From Sphingomonas bacterium (lineage in GTDB: Bacteria > Pseudomonadota > Alphaproteobacteria > Sphingomonadales > Sphingomonadaceae), in NCBI RefSeq assembly GCF_903644055.1, contig NZ_CAHJXD010000140.1, forward strand, positions 1-39,674: 39,674 bases of DNA. Reading direction: 5' to 3'. Positions 7,614 through 16,200 of the stretch are shown one piece after another (position 1 is the stretch's first letter; every line of letters starts with the position of its first letter). The notes under the pieces were generated by a model. The model was not told where the DNA came from and did not search any database. It saw only the letters and a program-made list of their open reading frames with translations. The position numbers and the translations under genes were made by a program.

Positions 7614-9080
7614 TCAGGCGGCGATGCCGATCGCCTTGGTCGCGAGATATTCGTGAAAGCCCTCGAGGCCCCATTCCTTGCCGATACCGGATTGCTTGTA
7701 GCCGCCGAACGGCAGATCGACATCGATCGGGAGACCGCCGTTGACGCCGATCGTTCCGCTGCGAATGCGCCGCGCGATCCTGAGCGCGCGTTCGGGATCG
7801 CCCGAGCGCACCGCGCCCGATAGGCCGTAATCACTGTCGTTGGCGATGCGGATCGCATCTTCGTCGTCCTCGAACGGGATCACCACCAGCACCGGCCCGA
7901 AAATCTCCTCGCGCGCGATCTCCATGTCGTTGGTGACGTCGACGAAGCAGGTCGGCTCGATGAAGAAGCCCTCGCCCTTGTCGGTCACCACATTCCCGCC
8001 GGCGAGCAACCGCGCGCCTTCGGCCTTGCCGCTCTCGATGTAGGACATCACCCGTTCGCGCTGCCGCGCCGAGATCAGCGGCCCCATCACATTGGCCGGG
8101 TCTTCCGGATCGCCCCACATGCTGGAATAGGCCGCATATGTGTGCTCCAGCACCGCGATCGCCTCCTCATAGCGGCTGCGCGGCACCAGCAGGCGGGTCA
8201 GCGTGGCGCAGCCCTGGCCGGCATGGAAGCAGACGATCGACTGCGCCACCGCCATCGCGAAATCGGGCGTGTCTTCCAGCACGATCGCCGCCGATTTGCC
8301 GCCAAGTTCGAGGAACACCCGCTTCAGCGTCGCCGCGCCTTTCTCCATGATCCGCTTGCCGACCCCGGTCGAGCCGGTGAAGCTAATCAGATCGACCCGT
8401 TTGTCGGTCACGAGCATCTCGCCGAGCAGAACCGGATCGCTGCCGGTGACGACGTTGATGACGCCGGCCGGAAAATCGATCTCGGCGGCGAGATCGCCGA
8501 AGATCGCGCTCATCAGCGGCGTGTCCGGCGCCGGCTTGATGATGACGGTGCAGCCGACCAGCAGCGCCGGGATCACCTTGCCGATCGTGATGTAAAGCGG
8601 CGCGTTCCAGGGCGTGATGACGCCGACGACGCCGATCGGCTCCTTCACCACGATCCGCGTGGTGTTCATGCCGAACAGCGTGCTGTGCCCCATTGGCTTT
8701 TCCCACTCGATCGAATCGAAGATGTCGAACAGCCGGTGGACGAAGCCGAGCGGACCATCGACCTGTGCCATCGCGGTCGCGCCCGGCGCCGATCCGACTT
8801 CATGCCGCGCGATATCCGCGAGCAGATCGCGATTGGCTTTCAGCCTCTCGACCAGCTTGGCCACGAGCCCGCGGCGCTTGTCATGATCGGTCGCCCAGTC
8901 GGTCTCGTCGAAGGCGCGGCGCGCGGCGGCGATCGCCTCGTCCATGTCCGCGGCCGAAGCATCGGCGGCGCGGGCGATGACTTCGCCCGTCCATGGCCCG
9001 ATATCCTCATAGGTGGCGCCGCCCGCCGCGTCGCGCAGCTTGCCGTCGATATAGAGCTTGCCGTCCGGAAGGGTCGCCAT
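7614..9080 (-). CDS. NAD(P)-dependent aldehyde dehydrogenase
   Basis: A 488-residue aldehyde dehydrogenase of normal length. It has Asn159 in ITPWNAP, the general base Glu258 in ELGGKS, the nucleophile Cys291 in HAGQGCATLTR, and the FTGSTGVGK cofactor segment near 234-242. Ribosome site AGAGGAAAG precedes the ATG at 9080. It oxidises an aldehyde to the acid. The amine oxidase encoded downstream would release an aldehyde in the periplasm, so this cytoplasmic enzyme could act on the product after uptake. That link is inferred from order only. It is preceded by an SDR gene 52 bases upstream, probably in one operon. Confidence 0.93.
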   Translation of the reverse strand: MATLPDGKLYIDGKLRDAAGGATYEDIGPWTGEVIARAADASAADMDEAIAAARRAFDETDWATDHDKRRGLVAKLVERLKANRDLLADIARHEVGSAPGATAMAQVDGPLGFVHRLFDIFDSIEWEKPMGHSTLFGMNTTRIVVKEPIGVVGVITPWNAPLYITIGKVIPALLVGCTVIIKPAPDTPLMSAIFGDLAAEIDFPAGVINVVTGSDPVLLGEMLVTDKRVDLISFTGSTGVGKRIMEKGAATLKRVFLELGGKSAAIVLEDTPDFAMAVAQSIVCFHAGQGCATLTRLLVPRSRYEEAIAVLEHTYAAYSSMWGDPEDPANVMGPLISARQRERVMSYIESGKAEGARLLAGGNVVTDKGEGFFIEPTCFVDVTNDMEIAREEIFGPVLVVIPFEDDEDAIRIANDSDYGLSGAVRSGDPERALRIARRIRSGTIGVNGGLPIDVDLPFGGYKQSGIGKEWGLEGFHEYLATKAIGIAA

Positions 9081-9132
9081 TGGTCTTTCCTCTGCTGCGT
9101 CGGCCCGCGTGGAAGAGGCCGGCGGAAATGGT

Positions 9133-9876
9133 TCAGTCGGGCACGCGGCTCCGGAATCGTACCACGCCGACGTTCACGTCGGGCGGCAGATCGAGCAGCA
9201 TGCGGAAAATCTGCGTCGTGGACTGATATTGGGAGACGCCGCGCGCCATCAAGTCCAGCCCTCGCTTCGCTGCCTCCTCGAAGAAACGGCCCATCGCCAT
9301 AGGGTCCATCTCGGGCACCGTGTCCGGCCCCATCATCGGGCCGGCGCGCACCGTCGTCACGCGGATGCCCTTGTTGGCGAGTTCGTGCTGAAGGTGCGTG
9401 CCGAACGTCTCGAGCCCGGCCTTGGTCGATTGGTAAAGCGTGAGATGCGGGAACGCCTCCTCGACCGATTCCGAACTGAGATTGATAATATGCCCGTCTC
9501 GATTCAGCATCGGGATCGCCGAGCGGGTGCACAGGATCGGGCCGGCCAGGTTGGTAAGCAGCATGCCCAGGATCTGCTCGTCGGTCGCCTCCTCCAGCAG
9601 GAAAGGCTTGAAGACCGCGGCGTTGTTGATGAGCGCGTCGATCCTGGGATGGTGCTCGGCGATCGCCGCGAAGGCGGCCCGCACCGAGTCAGGCGATGTC
9701 ACGTCGCATTCCACGGCCAGCGCCCCCGCGCCGATCCCGTCCGCCACCGCCTTCACCTTAGCCAGCGACCGACCGAGCAGCACCACCGTTTCACCCTCGC
9801 CCGCGAAGCGCTGCGCCAGCGTGCGGCCGAGGCCGCCGTTGGCGCCGGTGATCACGATAATCTTGCCCGGCATCAT
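9133..9876 (-). CDS. Short-chain dehydrogenase/reductase
   Basis: A 247-residue classical SDR: TGANGGLG at residues 10-17, NNAA at 84-87, serines at 134-135, and YQSTK with Tyr148 and Lys152. The frame is open far upstream, but the double ATG at 9876/9873 lies right before the cofactor strand and has GGGTGAGA before it, so this start is preferred. It is the first gene of the minus-strand block that continues with the aldehyde dehydrogenase. Its promoter must lie in the divergent region shared with the DUF35 gene. Substrate unknown. Confidence 0.88.
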   Translation of the reverse strand: MMPGKIIVITGANGGLGRTLAQRFAGEGETVVLLGRSLAKVKAVADGIGAGALAVECDVTSPDSVRAAFAAIAEHHPRIDALINNAAVFKPFLLEEATDEQILGMLLTNLAGPILCTRSAIPMLNRDGHIINLSSESVEEAFPHLTLYQSTKAGLETFGTHLQHELANKGIRVTTVRAGPMMGPDTVPEMDPMAMGRFFEEAAKRGLDLMARGVSQYQSTTQIFRMLLDLPPDVNVGVVRFRSRVPD

Positions 9877-10086
9877 TCTCACCCATCGACTGCGTACAGA
9901 CATGACGCCCCGGGCGCGATCCGGCAACGCCCCGACCATCGCCGCGACGATAACCGCCTGCCACGCGAGCGCCATAACGCTGGCACCCGCAACCGTCGCA
10001 ATCGTCCTGCGCGTGCCGTTCCCGTCAGGATCGCGGGGGCGGTTATTGGCGGGGGTGCTTGCAACGCCTTCACGAAGCCCCGAAAC

Positions 10087-10132
10087 CTTATGCGTGGCGG
10101 CGCTTCCGAATGGGTGCGGCGCCACGCGTAAG
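10087..10132 (+). promoter_or_regulatory. Long hairpin overlapping a ribosome binding site
   Basis: The arm at 10087-10103 (CTTATGCGTGGCGGCGC) pairs with 10116-10132 (GCGGCGCCACGCGTAAG) over 17 positions: 15 Watson-Crick pairs, one G-U and one mismatch, with a 12-base loop. The right arm contains the first bases of AAGGAG (10130-10135), the ribosome site of the 24-codon ORF at 10146. In RNA the stem would hide this site. In DNA it could be a large operator for the divergent SDR and DUF35 promoters. Confidence 0.5.
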
Positions 10133-10145
10133 GAGATGCCAGTCG

Positions 10146-10220
10146 ATGAACGCGCGCAGCCCCATCCCGGCCCGACCGGCGCATGCGCCGGATGCGGCGC
10201 CGCCGACCGGGCGGGACTGA
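10146..10220 (+). CDS. Possible 24-residue leader ORF upstream of the DUF35 gene
   Basis: ATG at 10146 lies ten bases after a good AAGGAG and the frame runs 24 codons to a TGA at 10218-10220, two bases before the ATG of the DUF35 gene. The peptide (MNARSPIPARPAHAP...) is Pro/Ala/Arg-rich and has no recognisable family. Close stop-start spacing would allow reinitiation at the DUF35 gene, which itself has only a weak ribosome site. Short ORFs arise easily in GC-rich DNA, so this is tentative. Confidence 0.35.
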   Translation: MNARSPIPARPAHAPDAAPPTGRD

Positions 10221-10222
10221 TC

Positions 10223-10627
10223 ATGGCGGCACCGCGGCCTCTTCCCCGGCTCGATCCGGACAACCGCTTCTTCTGGACGAGCGGCGAGGATGGTGTTCTT
10301 CGCCTCCTGCGCTGCGCAGCCTGCGATGCCTTCGTTCATCCGCCGCGTCCGCTTTGCCCGCACTGCCTGTCGGAGGATGTCGCCCCGGCGGCCATGCCGG
10401 GCACCGGGGTGATCTACAGCTACACCGTGAACCACCAGAAATGGCATCCGGGGCTCGACGTGCCCTATGTGATCGCGCGGGTCGCGATCGACGGGGCGGC
10501 CGATGTGTATCTGACCACCAACATCGTCGGATGCGATCCGCAAACGGTGGATATCGGCGACAAGGTGCGCGTGGTGTTCGAGCAGCAGGACGACGTCTGG
10601 TTCCCCCTGTTCGAGAAGGTGGCCTGA
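10223..10627 (+). CDS. DUF35 zinc-ribbon/OB-fold protein
   Basis: A 134-residue two-domain protein: a rubredoxin-like zinc ribbon with CAAC at residues 31-34 and CPHC at 45-48, then an OB-fold that starts near GTGVIYSYTVNHQ. The start MAAPRPLPRLDPDNRFFW matches the usual N-terminus of this family; an in-frame ATG at 10136 is too close to its Shine-Dalgarno. The gene is directly followed (one base gap) by a thiolase-fold gene. Known precedent: DUF35 proteins bind Cys-less thiolase homologues such as Ltp2 and enable retro-aldol cleavage, or assist SCP-x type thiolases and MaoC hydratases. This fits a partner subunit role. Confidence 0.88.
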   Translation: MAAPRPLPRLDPDNRFFWTSGEDGVLRLLRCAACDAFVHPPRPLCPHCLSEDVAPAAMPGTGVIYSYTVNHQKWHPGLDVPYVIARVAIDGAADVYLTTNIVGCDPQTVDIGDKVRVVFEQQDDVWFPLFEKVA

Positions 10628-10628
10628 C

Positions 10629-11789
10629 GTGAGCGGCGGCGATGCCTTCATCACGGGTATCGGCCAGAGCGAGATCGGGGTCCGTCTCGAACGGCATCCG
10701 CTGCTGCTCACCGTCGATGCGGTTCGGGAGGCGCTCGCCGAATCCGGCCTGACTCCCGCCGATATCGACGGGGTCTCGACCTATCCGGGGCGGATGACGG
10801 TGCCGTCGGGTTTCTCGCCGGTGGGCTCCGAGGATCTGGTCGATGCGCTGCGGCTGAAGGTCCGCTGGCTCAACGGGGGGTTCGAGATCAGTTCGCAGCT
10901 CGGCGCGGTGGTGGCGGCGGCGGGTGCCGTCGCGACCGGGCAGGCACGGCACGTAATCTGCTTTCGCACCGTCTACGAAGCGGCGGCGCTCGCACGGCCC
11001 GAGGAATATCCGCCGGCGCGGCCCGGGCGGGTGGATGGCTGGACGCAGTGGCTGATTCCATTCAACGCCTTCTCGGCGGCGAACTGGACCGCGCAATATG
11101 CCATGCGCCACATGAAGCATTACGGCCTCACCCGCGAGCAATTGGCCCAGATCGCGCTGACGGACCGCAAGCACGCCGCGCTCAATCCGCGCGCGTTGGT
11201 CCGCGAACCGTTGACGATGGACCAATATATGGAAGCGCGGATGATCTCTTCGCCCTTCTGCCTGTATGACTGCGATCGCTACACCGATGCCTCCACCGTA
11301 CTGATCGTCTCGGCCGGCGATGCGATCGGGGACGTCAAGTGCACGCCGATCCGGATCGCGGCGATGGCCTATGCGGTCGATCGGCATAGCTGGGACCAAG
11401 CCGAATGGATGGCCGCATATCCGACCGGCCGGCAGCTTTGGAAGAACACCGATTACACGCCCAAGGATGTCGATACCGTCCAGCTTTACGACGGTTTCAG
11501 CTTCCAGACGATCACATGGCTGGAGGGGCTGGGCTTCTGCGATGTGGGTGAGGGCGGCCGGTTCATCGAAGGCGGGCATCGCATCGCTCTCGATGGCGAA
11601 TTGCCGCTCAACACCTTCGGCGGGCAGATCGGTGCCGGGCGGCTGCACGGCTTCGGCTTCGCCCATGAGGCGGTGACGCAGTTGCGCGGTCTCGGCGGTG
11701 CCCGGCAGATTCCGGGCGATCCCCGGGTGGCGGTCGCGGCGTCGGGCGGTGGCCCGCTCGCTACCGCGCTGCTGTTGGCAAAGGATTGA
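10629..11789 (+). CDS. Thiolase-fold (SCP-x/Ltp-like) protein lacking both catalytic cysteines
   Basis: A 386-residue thiolase-superfamily protein of the lipid-transfer/SCP-x branch. It starts at GTG 10629, one base after the DUF35 stop. At the place of the nucleophilic Cys it has EISSQLG (residues 86-92), and at the C-terminal Cys site AASGGG. The true thiolase at 21389-22561 has NRHCAGG and MCAGGG there. YDGF (Tyr287) and LHG (His340) are retained. Ltp2-type retro-aldolases of steroid side-chain degradation also lack the Cys, use tyrosines, and need a DUF35 partner. An aldolase function is therefore plausible but not shown. In the Ltp2-like enzymes I recall, a Tyr precedes the HG motif; here the spot is Arg-Leu. 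Confidence 0.85.
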   Translation: MSGGDAFITGIGQSEIGVRLERHPLLLTVDAVREALAESGLTPADIDGVSTYPGRMTVPSGFSPVGSEDLVDALRLKVRWLNGGFEISSQLGAVVAAAGAVATGQARHVICFRTVYEAAALARPEEYPPARPGRVDGWTQWLIPFNAFSAANWTAQYAMRHMKHYGLTREQLAQIALTDRKHAALNPRALVREPLTMDQYMEARMISSPFCLYDCDRYTDASTVLIVSAGDAIGDVKCTPIRIAAMAYAVDRHSWDQAEWMAAYPTGRQLWKNTDYTPKDVDTVQLYDGFSFQTITWLEGLGFCDVGEGGRFIEGGHRIALDGELPLNTFGGQIGAGRLHGFGFAHEAVTQLRGLGGARQIPGDPRVAVAASGGGPLATALLLAKD

Positions 11790-11869
11790 GGGGTGCGGCG
11801 GTCAATCATCGCCGTCGCGCTCGACGCGACCGGGCCCGAGCGACGGCCGGGATCGTTGCATTCCCGAGG

Positions 11870-11886
11870 TCGATGATAGTCATCGA
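11870..11886. promoter_or_regulatory. Inverted repeat upstream of the amidohydrolase gene
   Basis: TCGATGA-TAG-TCATCGA is a perfect 7-base inverted repeat with a 3-base spacer, located 62 bases before the amidohydrolase ATG in the 159-base gap after the thiolase-fold gene. It is a reasonable candidate operator or small hairpin. Confidence 0.4.
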
Positions 11887-11948
11887 TAAAATCACACGCC
11901 ATGGCGCCCCGTTTGGCGGTATGGACATTGCAAGGACAGGAGGCGGCT

Positions 11949-13268
11949 ATGAAGATGGAAGAGATGGTGCTCATCAGCGTCGATGATCACATCACCGAAC
12001 CCGGCAACATGTATGAGCAGCATCTTTCAGGAGAAGCGCTCGCAACCGCGCCCAAGCTGCTCACGCTGCCGAACGGCACCAATTTGTGGGAATATCAGGG
12101 CAAGAAGATCCCGTCGGTAGGCCTCAACGCCGTCGTCGGCCGCCCGCCCGAGGAATATGGCATGGAGCCGACCTCGTTCGCGCAGCTCCGCGAGGGCTGT
12201 TACGATGTCCATGCACGCGTCAAGGACATGAACATCAACGGCATGGCGGCCTCGCTCAACTTCGCGAGCTATGCCGGGATCGATGGCGGCCTGTTCATCG
12301 GCGCCCCCGACAAGGGCCAGGCGCTCACGCATCTGCGCGCCTACAATGACTGGCATGTCGACGAATGGTGCGGCGCGTATCCCAGCCGCTTCATCCCCTG
12401 CGGCCTGCTGCCGCTGTGGGATATGGACGCCACCGTCGCCGAGCTGAAGCGCCTGGCCGACAAGGGCTGCTATGCCGTTTCCGTCAACGATAACCCCACG
12501 GCGCGTGGCCTGCCGAGCATCCACAACGCCTATTGGGATCCGATGTACAAGGCGGCCGCCGACAACGGCACCGTGCTGTGCCTCCACATCGGCCAGGGCA
12601 ATGCCTCGCCGCATCCCTCGATGGAGACCCCCATCGAGGCGTGGATCACCACGATGCCGATGGCCGTATCGCTGGGGGCGGCCGACTGGCTGAACCTCGC
12701 CGCGCTCCAGCAATATCCCTCGCTGCGGATCGCGCTTTCCGAATCGGGGATCGGCTGGATCCCGTACCTGATCGAACGCGCCGATTTCAGCCATGGCCAG
12801 CACAAGGCGTGGACCCATTCGGAGGCGATCTTCAAAGGCCGCAAGCCGAGCGACGTTTTCAAGCAGCACTTCCTGAGCTGCTTCATCGACGATGCGTTCG
12901 GCCTCAAGAATGTCGACGCCATCGGCATCGACAACATCGCCTATGAGTGCGATTATCCGCACTCCGATACGCTGTGGCCGCATGCCCCGGAACGGCTGTG
13001 GGAGACGATCGCGCATCTCAACGACGAACAGATCGACAAGATCACGCACCTCAATGCGATGCGCGATTTCCGGTTCGAGCCGTTCCAGCACCAGGCCAGA
13101 GAAGAGCTGACGGTCGCGGCGCTGCGTCGCAAGGCCGCAGAGGAAGGCGTGGATGTCTCGCTGAAATCGAGCGGGGGTGCGGCGCCGCTGGCGGAGGGCG
13201 AGCAGGCGCGTCCGGTTACTTCCGGCGACATCGTCAACATGTTCCGGGCGCACGCCGAGGCCGCTTAG
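11949..13268 (+). CDS. Amidohydrolase family protein (amidohydrolase 2, ACMSD-like)
   Basis: A 439-residue TIM-barrel metal-dependent hydrolase or decarboxylase. The first strand carries SVDDHITEP (His14), the form seen in this subgroup in place of HxH. Further metal or substrate residues are likely in LHIGQG, ALSESGIGW and ECDYPHSDT. The start at 11949 is set by GGAGG six bases upstream; in-frame codons before it have no ribosome site. The last 50 residues are a charged tail. Related enzymes decarboxylate aromatic acids or hydrolyse C-C or amide bonds. It follows the DUF35-thiolase pair on the same strand, after an inverted repeat, and ends at a strong hairpin. Confidence 0.88.
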   Translation: MKMEEMVLISVDDHITEPGNMYEQHLSGEALATAPKLLTLPNGTNLWEYQGKKIPSVGLNAVVGRPPEEYGMEPTSFAQLREGCYDVHARVKDMNINGMAASLNFASYAGIDGGLFIGAPDKGQALTHLRAYNDWHVDEWCGAYPSRFIPCGLLPLWDMDATVAELKRLADKGCYAVSVNDNPTARGLPSIHNAYWDPMYKAAADNGTVLCLHIGQGNASPHPSMETPIEAWITTMPMAVSLGAADWLNLAALQQYPSLRIALSESGIGWIPYLIERADFSHGQHKAWTHSEAIFKGRKPSDVFKQHFLSCFIDDAFGLKNVDAIGIDNIAYECDYPHSDTLWPHAPERLWETIAHLNDEQIDKITHLNAMRDFRFEPFQHQAREELTVAALRRKAAEEGVDVSLKSSGGAAPLAEGEQARPVTSGDIVNMFRAHAEAA

Positions 13269-13281
13269 AGCCTATCGTTGA

Positions 13282-13306
13282 GGTGGAAGCGCCATGCGCT
13301 TCCACC
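13282..13306. terminator. Hairpin between convergent amidohydrolase and thioesterase genes
   Basis: GGTGGAAGCGC-CAT-GCGCTTCCACC is a perfect 11-bp stem with a 3-base loop, inside the 59-base gap between two convergent genes. There is no T run on either side, so it would act as a bidirectional hairpin without a classic U-tract. Confidence 0.6.
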
Positions 13307-13327
13307 GAGACGAGAGAGGAAGCAAGG

Positions 13328-14173
13328 TCAGCGCCGCCGCAGGCTGATCTCCTGCGCCGACGAGGCAACCAGCCGCCCGCCCCGATCGAAGATCAGGCCG
13401 CGCGCAAGCCCGCGCCCGGCACCCGCCCAGGGGCTGTCGGTGCGGTGGAGCAGCCAATCGCCGACGTCGACGGGCGCGTGGAACCAGAGGTTATGGTTGA
13501 GCGATGCGACCGCAGCATCGCCACGCTGGCCGATGCTCGCCGTTCCCGCCAGCCAATAATCGGATGCGAAGGCGAGCAGGCATTCGTGCGCGAGCGGATC
13601 CGCGATCACCTGCGCCGAGGGCATGCGGAACCAGAAGTCCCGTGCGCGATCTTGGCTCGCGCCGAAGAAAGCCGCGTCGGGATCGATCAGCCGCAACTCG
13701 ACCGGAAAGCCCCGCTGCACGGCCTCGACCAGTGAAAGCGGCAGGCGATCGGCATTGACGGCGACGAAATCTCCCAGTCCGATCGCGGCCTCCGGCAGCG
13801 GCACGCCCGCGATGCCGTCCCGCTGGTGAATCTCGCCATCCTCCGGATCGTGAAACGAGCACAGCAGATCGAAGATCGGCCGTCCGCTTTGGCGCGCCAG
13901 CACGCGCCGCACCGCGAAATGGCGGCCGTCCCGAAGCCGCTCCACCGCATAATCAACCGGCTCGGCCACATTGCCGGGCCGCAGGAAAACCGCCGAGAGA
14001 TTGTGCGCGCGCCATTCGGGGACGGTCGCACGCGCGGCGGCCAGCGCCTGGCAGAGCGGCTGCCCGCCGAAGATGATACCGGCGCGATTGTCCTGATTAC
14101 GGATGCTGCGCAGCAAATCCGGACCGACGGGCTCCAGCGCCAGCAGTTCGGATGCGGTCAGTACGTCGGTCAT
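13328..14173 (-). CDS. tesB: Acyl-CoA thioesterase II (TesB family)
   Basis: A 281-residue double-hotdog thioesterase that hydrolyses acyl-CoA to acid and CoA. Visible are the family segment FGGQPLCQALAAA in the first hotdog, the Asp in ASDYWLAG that aligns with the catalytic Asp, and the C-terminal signature LNHNLWFHAPVDVGDWLL followed by RGLARGLIFDRGGRLVAS. Length is normal. It is transcribed divergently from the alpha/beta hydrolase-cupin pair. It could release CoA from pathway intermediates of the cluster; this is inferred from location. The gene symbol is by family only. Confidence 0.88.
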   Translation of the reverse strand: MTDVLTASELLALEPVGPDLLRSIRNQDNRAGIIFGGQPLCQALAAARATVPEWRAHNLSAVFLRPGNVAEPVDYAVERLRDGRHFAVRRVLARQSGRPIFDLLCSFHDPEDGEIHQRDGIAGVPLPEAAIGLGDFVAVNADRLPLSLVEAVQRGFPVELRLIDPDAAFFGASQDRARDFWFRMPSAQVIADPLAHECLLAFASDYWLAGTASIGQRGDAAVASLNHNLWFHAPVDVGDWLLHRTDSPWAGAGRGLARGLIFDRGGRLVASSAQEISLRRR

Positions 14174-14460
14174 CGCCGTGGGACACCGTCCGCTCCGCCG
14201 CCCCTGTCCTGGCCATCTCCGGAGAGCTTGTTGTTCGTAAACATCGTCATCCCGTCATCCGGCGCCTGTAAGAAAGGGGCTCGCTCCCATCGCCATGACG
14301 ATGCGGTACGCGCGCGACAACGCCCACAGCCATCGCTCCCACGATCTCGGCAAAGAACGGACGTGCCACGGTGCGATCGGCCCCGGTCGCGTTTGGCGGG
14401 GAAGGTGACAGACGTGGCGTGGACAGGCATCGCGGCTCGACCAACAACGGAAGAGTTCAA

Positions 14461-15312
14461 ATGGAGCGGGTGGAGTTCGAAGGCGCGGGCGTTACCATCG
14501 TCGGCGATGCCGTCGGGCCGGAAGGCGGCCTGCCCGTGCTGTTCCTCCACGGCGGCGGCCAGACCCGGCAGAGCTGGGGCAATGCGATCCGCGAAGCCGC
14601 GCGGCGGGGGTATCGGGCGATCACGCTCGATCTGCGCGGTCATGGCGAAAGCGGCTGGGCGCCCGATGGCGTTTACGCGCTGACGGCGTTCGCGGACGAT
14701 GTGCGGCAGGTGATCGAAACCTTGACCGCTCCGCCCGTGCTGGTGGGTGCATCGCTCGGCGGCCTTACCGCTCTGTTGATCGCGTCGGCGCCGCCGCCGG
14801 ACGTCGCCGGGCTCGTGCTGGTCGACGTAGCGACGCGGATCGAGGAGGAAGGCACGCGGGAGATCGGCGGCTTCATGGCCAGCGCGCCGAACGGCTTCGC
14901 TTCGCCCGAAGAGGCCGCCGACGCGGTTTCGGCCTACCTTCCGCACCGTCCGCGACCCAAGGATACGTCGGGGCTGATGCGCAACCTCCGCCTGCGCGAG
15001 GATGGCCGCTATCATTGGCATTGGGACCCGGCGTTCATGCGGCCCAGCCTGGACGCGCCACGGCCGGACCCGCGCCTGTTCGAGGATGCCGCCCGCAGGC
15101 TCAAGGTGCCGACCTTGCTGGTGCGGGGCGGCCGCAGCCGGGTGCTCAGCCGCGAAGGCGCGCAGGCCTTCGTCGATCTTGTTCCGCACGCGGAATGGGT
15201 GGACGTCGCGGGCGCCGATCACATGGTCGCCGGCGACGCCAACGACAGCTTCAACGATGCGGTATTCGCATTTCTCGGCAGGCATGGCGGCAAGGAGAGA
15301 GAGAATGGCTGA
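14461..15312 (+). CDS. Alpha/beta hydrolase with an unusual catalytic-acid site
   Basis: A 283-residue alpha/beta hydrolase: oxyanion segment HGGGQ at residues 30-34, nucleophile Ser98 in GASLGG, and His254 in GADHMV. The start at 14461 has GGAAGAG five bases upstream. The segment after strand seven reads LVRGGRSRVLS. Relatives usually have Asp in the place of the second Arg (GGRSD), so the usual catalytic acid seems to be replaced; another acidic residue may serve. The gene overlaps the cupin gene by eight bases, which points to coupled translation. Substrate unknown, perhaps an ester or a ring-cleavage product. Confidence 0.82.
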   Translation: MERVEFEGAGVTIVGDAVGPEGGLPVLFLHGGGQTRQSWGNAIREAARRGYRAITLDLRGHGESGWAPDGVYALTAFADDVRQVIETLTAPPVLVGASLGGLTALLIASAPPPDVAGLVLVDVATRIEEEGTREIGGFMASAPNGFASPEEAADAVSAYLPHRPRPKDTSGLMRNLRLREDGRYHWHWDPAFMRPSLDAPRPDPRLFEDAARRLKVPTLLVRGGRSRVLSREGAQAFVDLVPHAEWVDVAGADHMVAGDANDSFNDAVFAFLGRHGGKERENG

Positions 15313-15850
15313 TACGGCAATGACGCACGAGGGTTTCGGCATCTACCGTGCCAAGGACGCACCGGGGCTCTCGGAAGCGGGCTGCATGGCAATCGATCCG
15401 ATGACGCCGGTCCAGCGTGCGGGGGTGGAAAAGGCGATGGCGGCGGGATTGCTGGACGGCGATGACGTCCGGCTGCTGGTCAATATGCCGGGATTCAGCC
15501 TGACCCGCGTATGGTTCAAGAAGGATTATCCGCTGCCCTTGCACAGTCACGACGTCGATTGTCTCTACCATATCGTTGCCGGAAGCCTTCGCCTGGGCAC
15601 CGAAACGCTGGGTCCGGCCGACAGCTTCTTTCTTCCCGCCGGCGTTCCCTACACCTATCGGCCGGGGCCGGACGGCGTGGAACTGCTCGAATTCAGGCAT
15701 GAAATGCGGTTTACGTTCAAGAACCTCGCCAAGGGCGAAGCTTTCTGGACCAAGGCCGCCGAAGTCTGTTCGGCCAACCGCGAAGCATGGCGGGTCGCCG
15801 CGCGGCCGACCGATGCGATCACCGCATCCACCCCGGCAGAGCGTGAATGA
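15305..15850 (+). CDS. Cupin-domain protein
   Basis: A 181-residue protein with one cupin barrel in the middle: PLHSHDVDCLYHIVAGSLRLG supplies His-x-His metal ligands and a glycine-rich second half, and PADSFFLPAGVPYTYRP forms the second cupin motif. The ATG at 15305 lies inside the end of the hydrolase gene, with AAGGAG upstream. No signal peptide. Cupins beside hydrolases in catabolic operons may be dioxygenases, isomerases or decarboxylases; the sequence does not decide among these. Confidence 0.82.
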   Translation: MADTAMTHEGFGIYRAKDAPGLSEAGCMAIDPMTPVQRAGVEKAMAAGLLDGDDVRLLVNMPGFSLTRVWFKKDYPLPLHSHDVDCLYHIVAGSLRLGTETLGPADSFFLPAGVPYTYRPGPDGVELLEFRHEMRFTFKNLAKGEAFWTKAAEVCSANREAWRVAARPTDAITASTPAERE

Positions 15851-16200
15851 GGCACGACCGATCCTGATGGCGCGGGCCGCTTGAGACCTCGCTGACCACA
15901 GCGCTTTGCGCTCGACCAAGTTCGGCATCCGCGAGGGATATCGCGAGGTCGCCCGGCAATCACGGCGTAGTCCGACGCCCGGCCCGTTTCCGGACAGCCT
16001 TGCCCGGCCGAAACTCCATGCGCCCGTCAGTGCCGATTTCGGGTCTGGCACATTCGCCATTTAACACCACATGGCGATCACCCTATTGCGCAACGCAGCA
16101 AATGGGGCTTGACACATTATGCCTTGCTGTTAATAAGCCAGCTATTGAGTTTTCGACGACCAATCCTGGTGTCGAAAAGTGCTAATTTTGGAGGTTTCCG
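15851..16200. other. Intergenic region with a small hairpin and a promoter
   Basis: 350 bases between the cupin gene and the next small exported-protein gene. AGCGC-TTT-GCGCT at 15900-15912 is a small hairpin that may end the hydrolase-cupin transcript. The right half is AT-richer and contains the promoter at 16109-16136. I see no gene here. Confidence 0.5.
16109..16136 (+). promoter_or_regulatory. Candidate sigma-70 promoter of the small exported-protein gene
   Basis: TTGACA at 16109-16114, a 16-base spacer, then TAATAA at 16131-16136, followed about 64 bases later by the ATG at 16201. The -35 box is a perfect consensus, which is unusual in this window. Confidence 0.55.

Noticed and set aside
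10136-10627. A longer form of the DUF35 protein starting at 10136
   Set aside because: The AAGGAG is directly adjacent to this ATG with no spacing, and the extra 29 residues do not look like the family N-terminus. The start at 10223 fits better.
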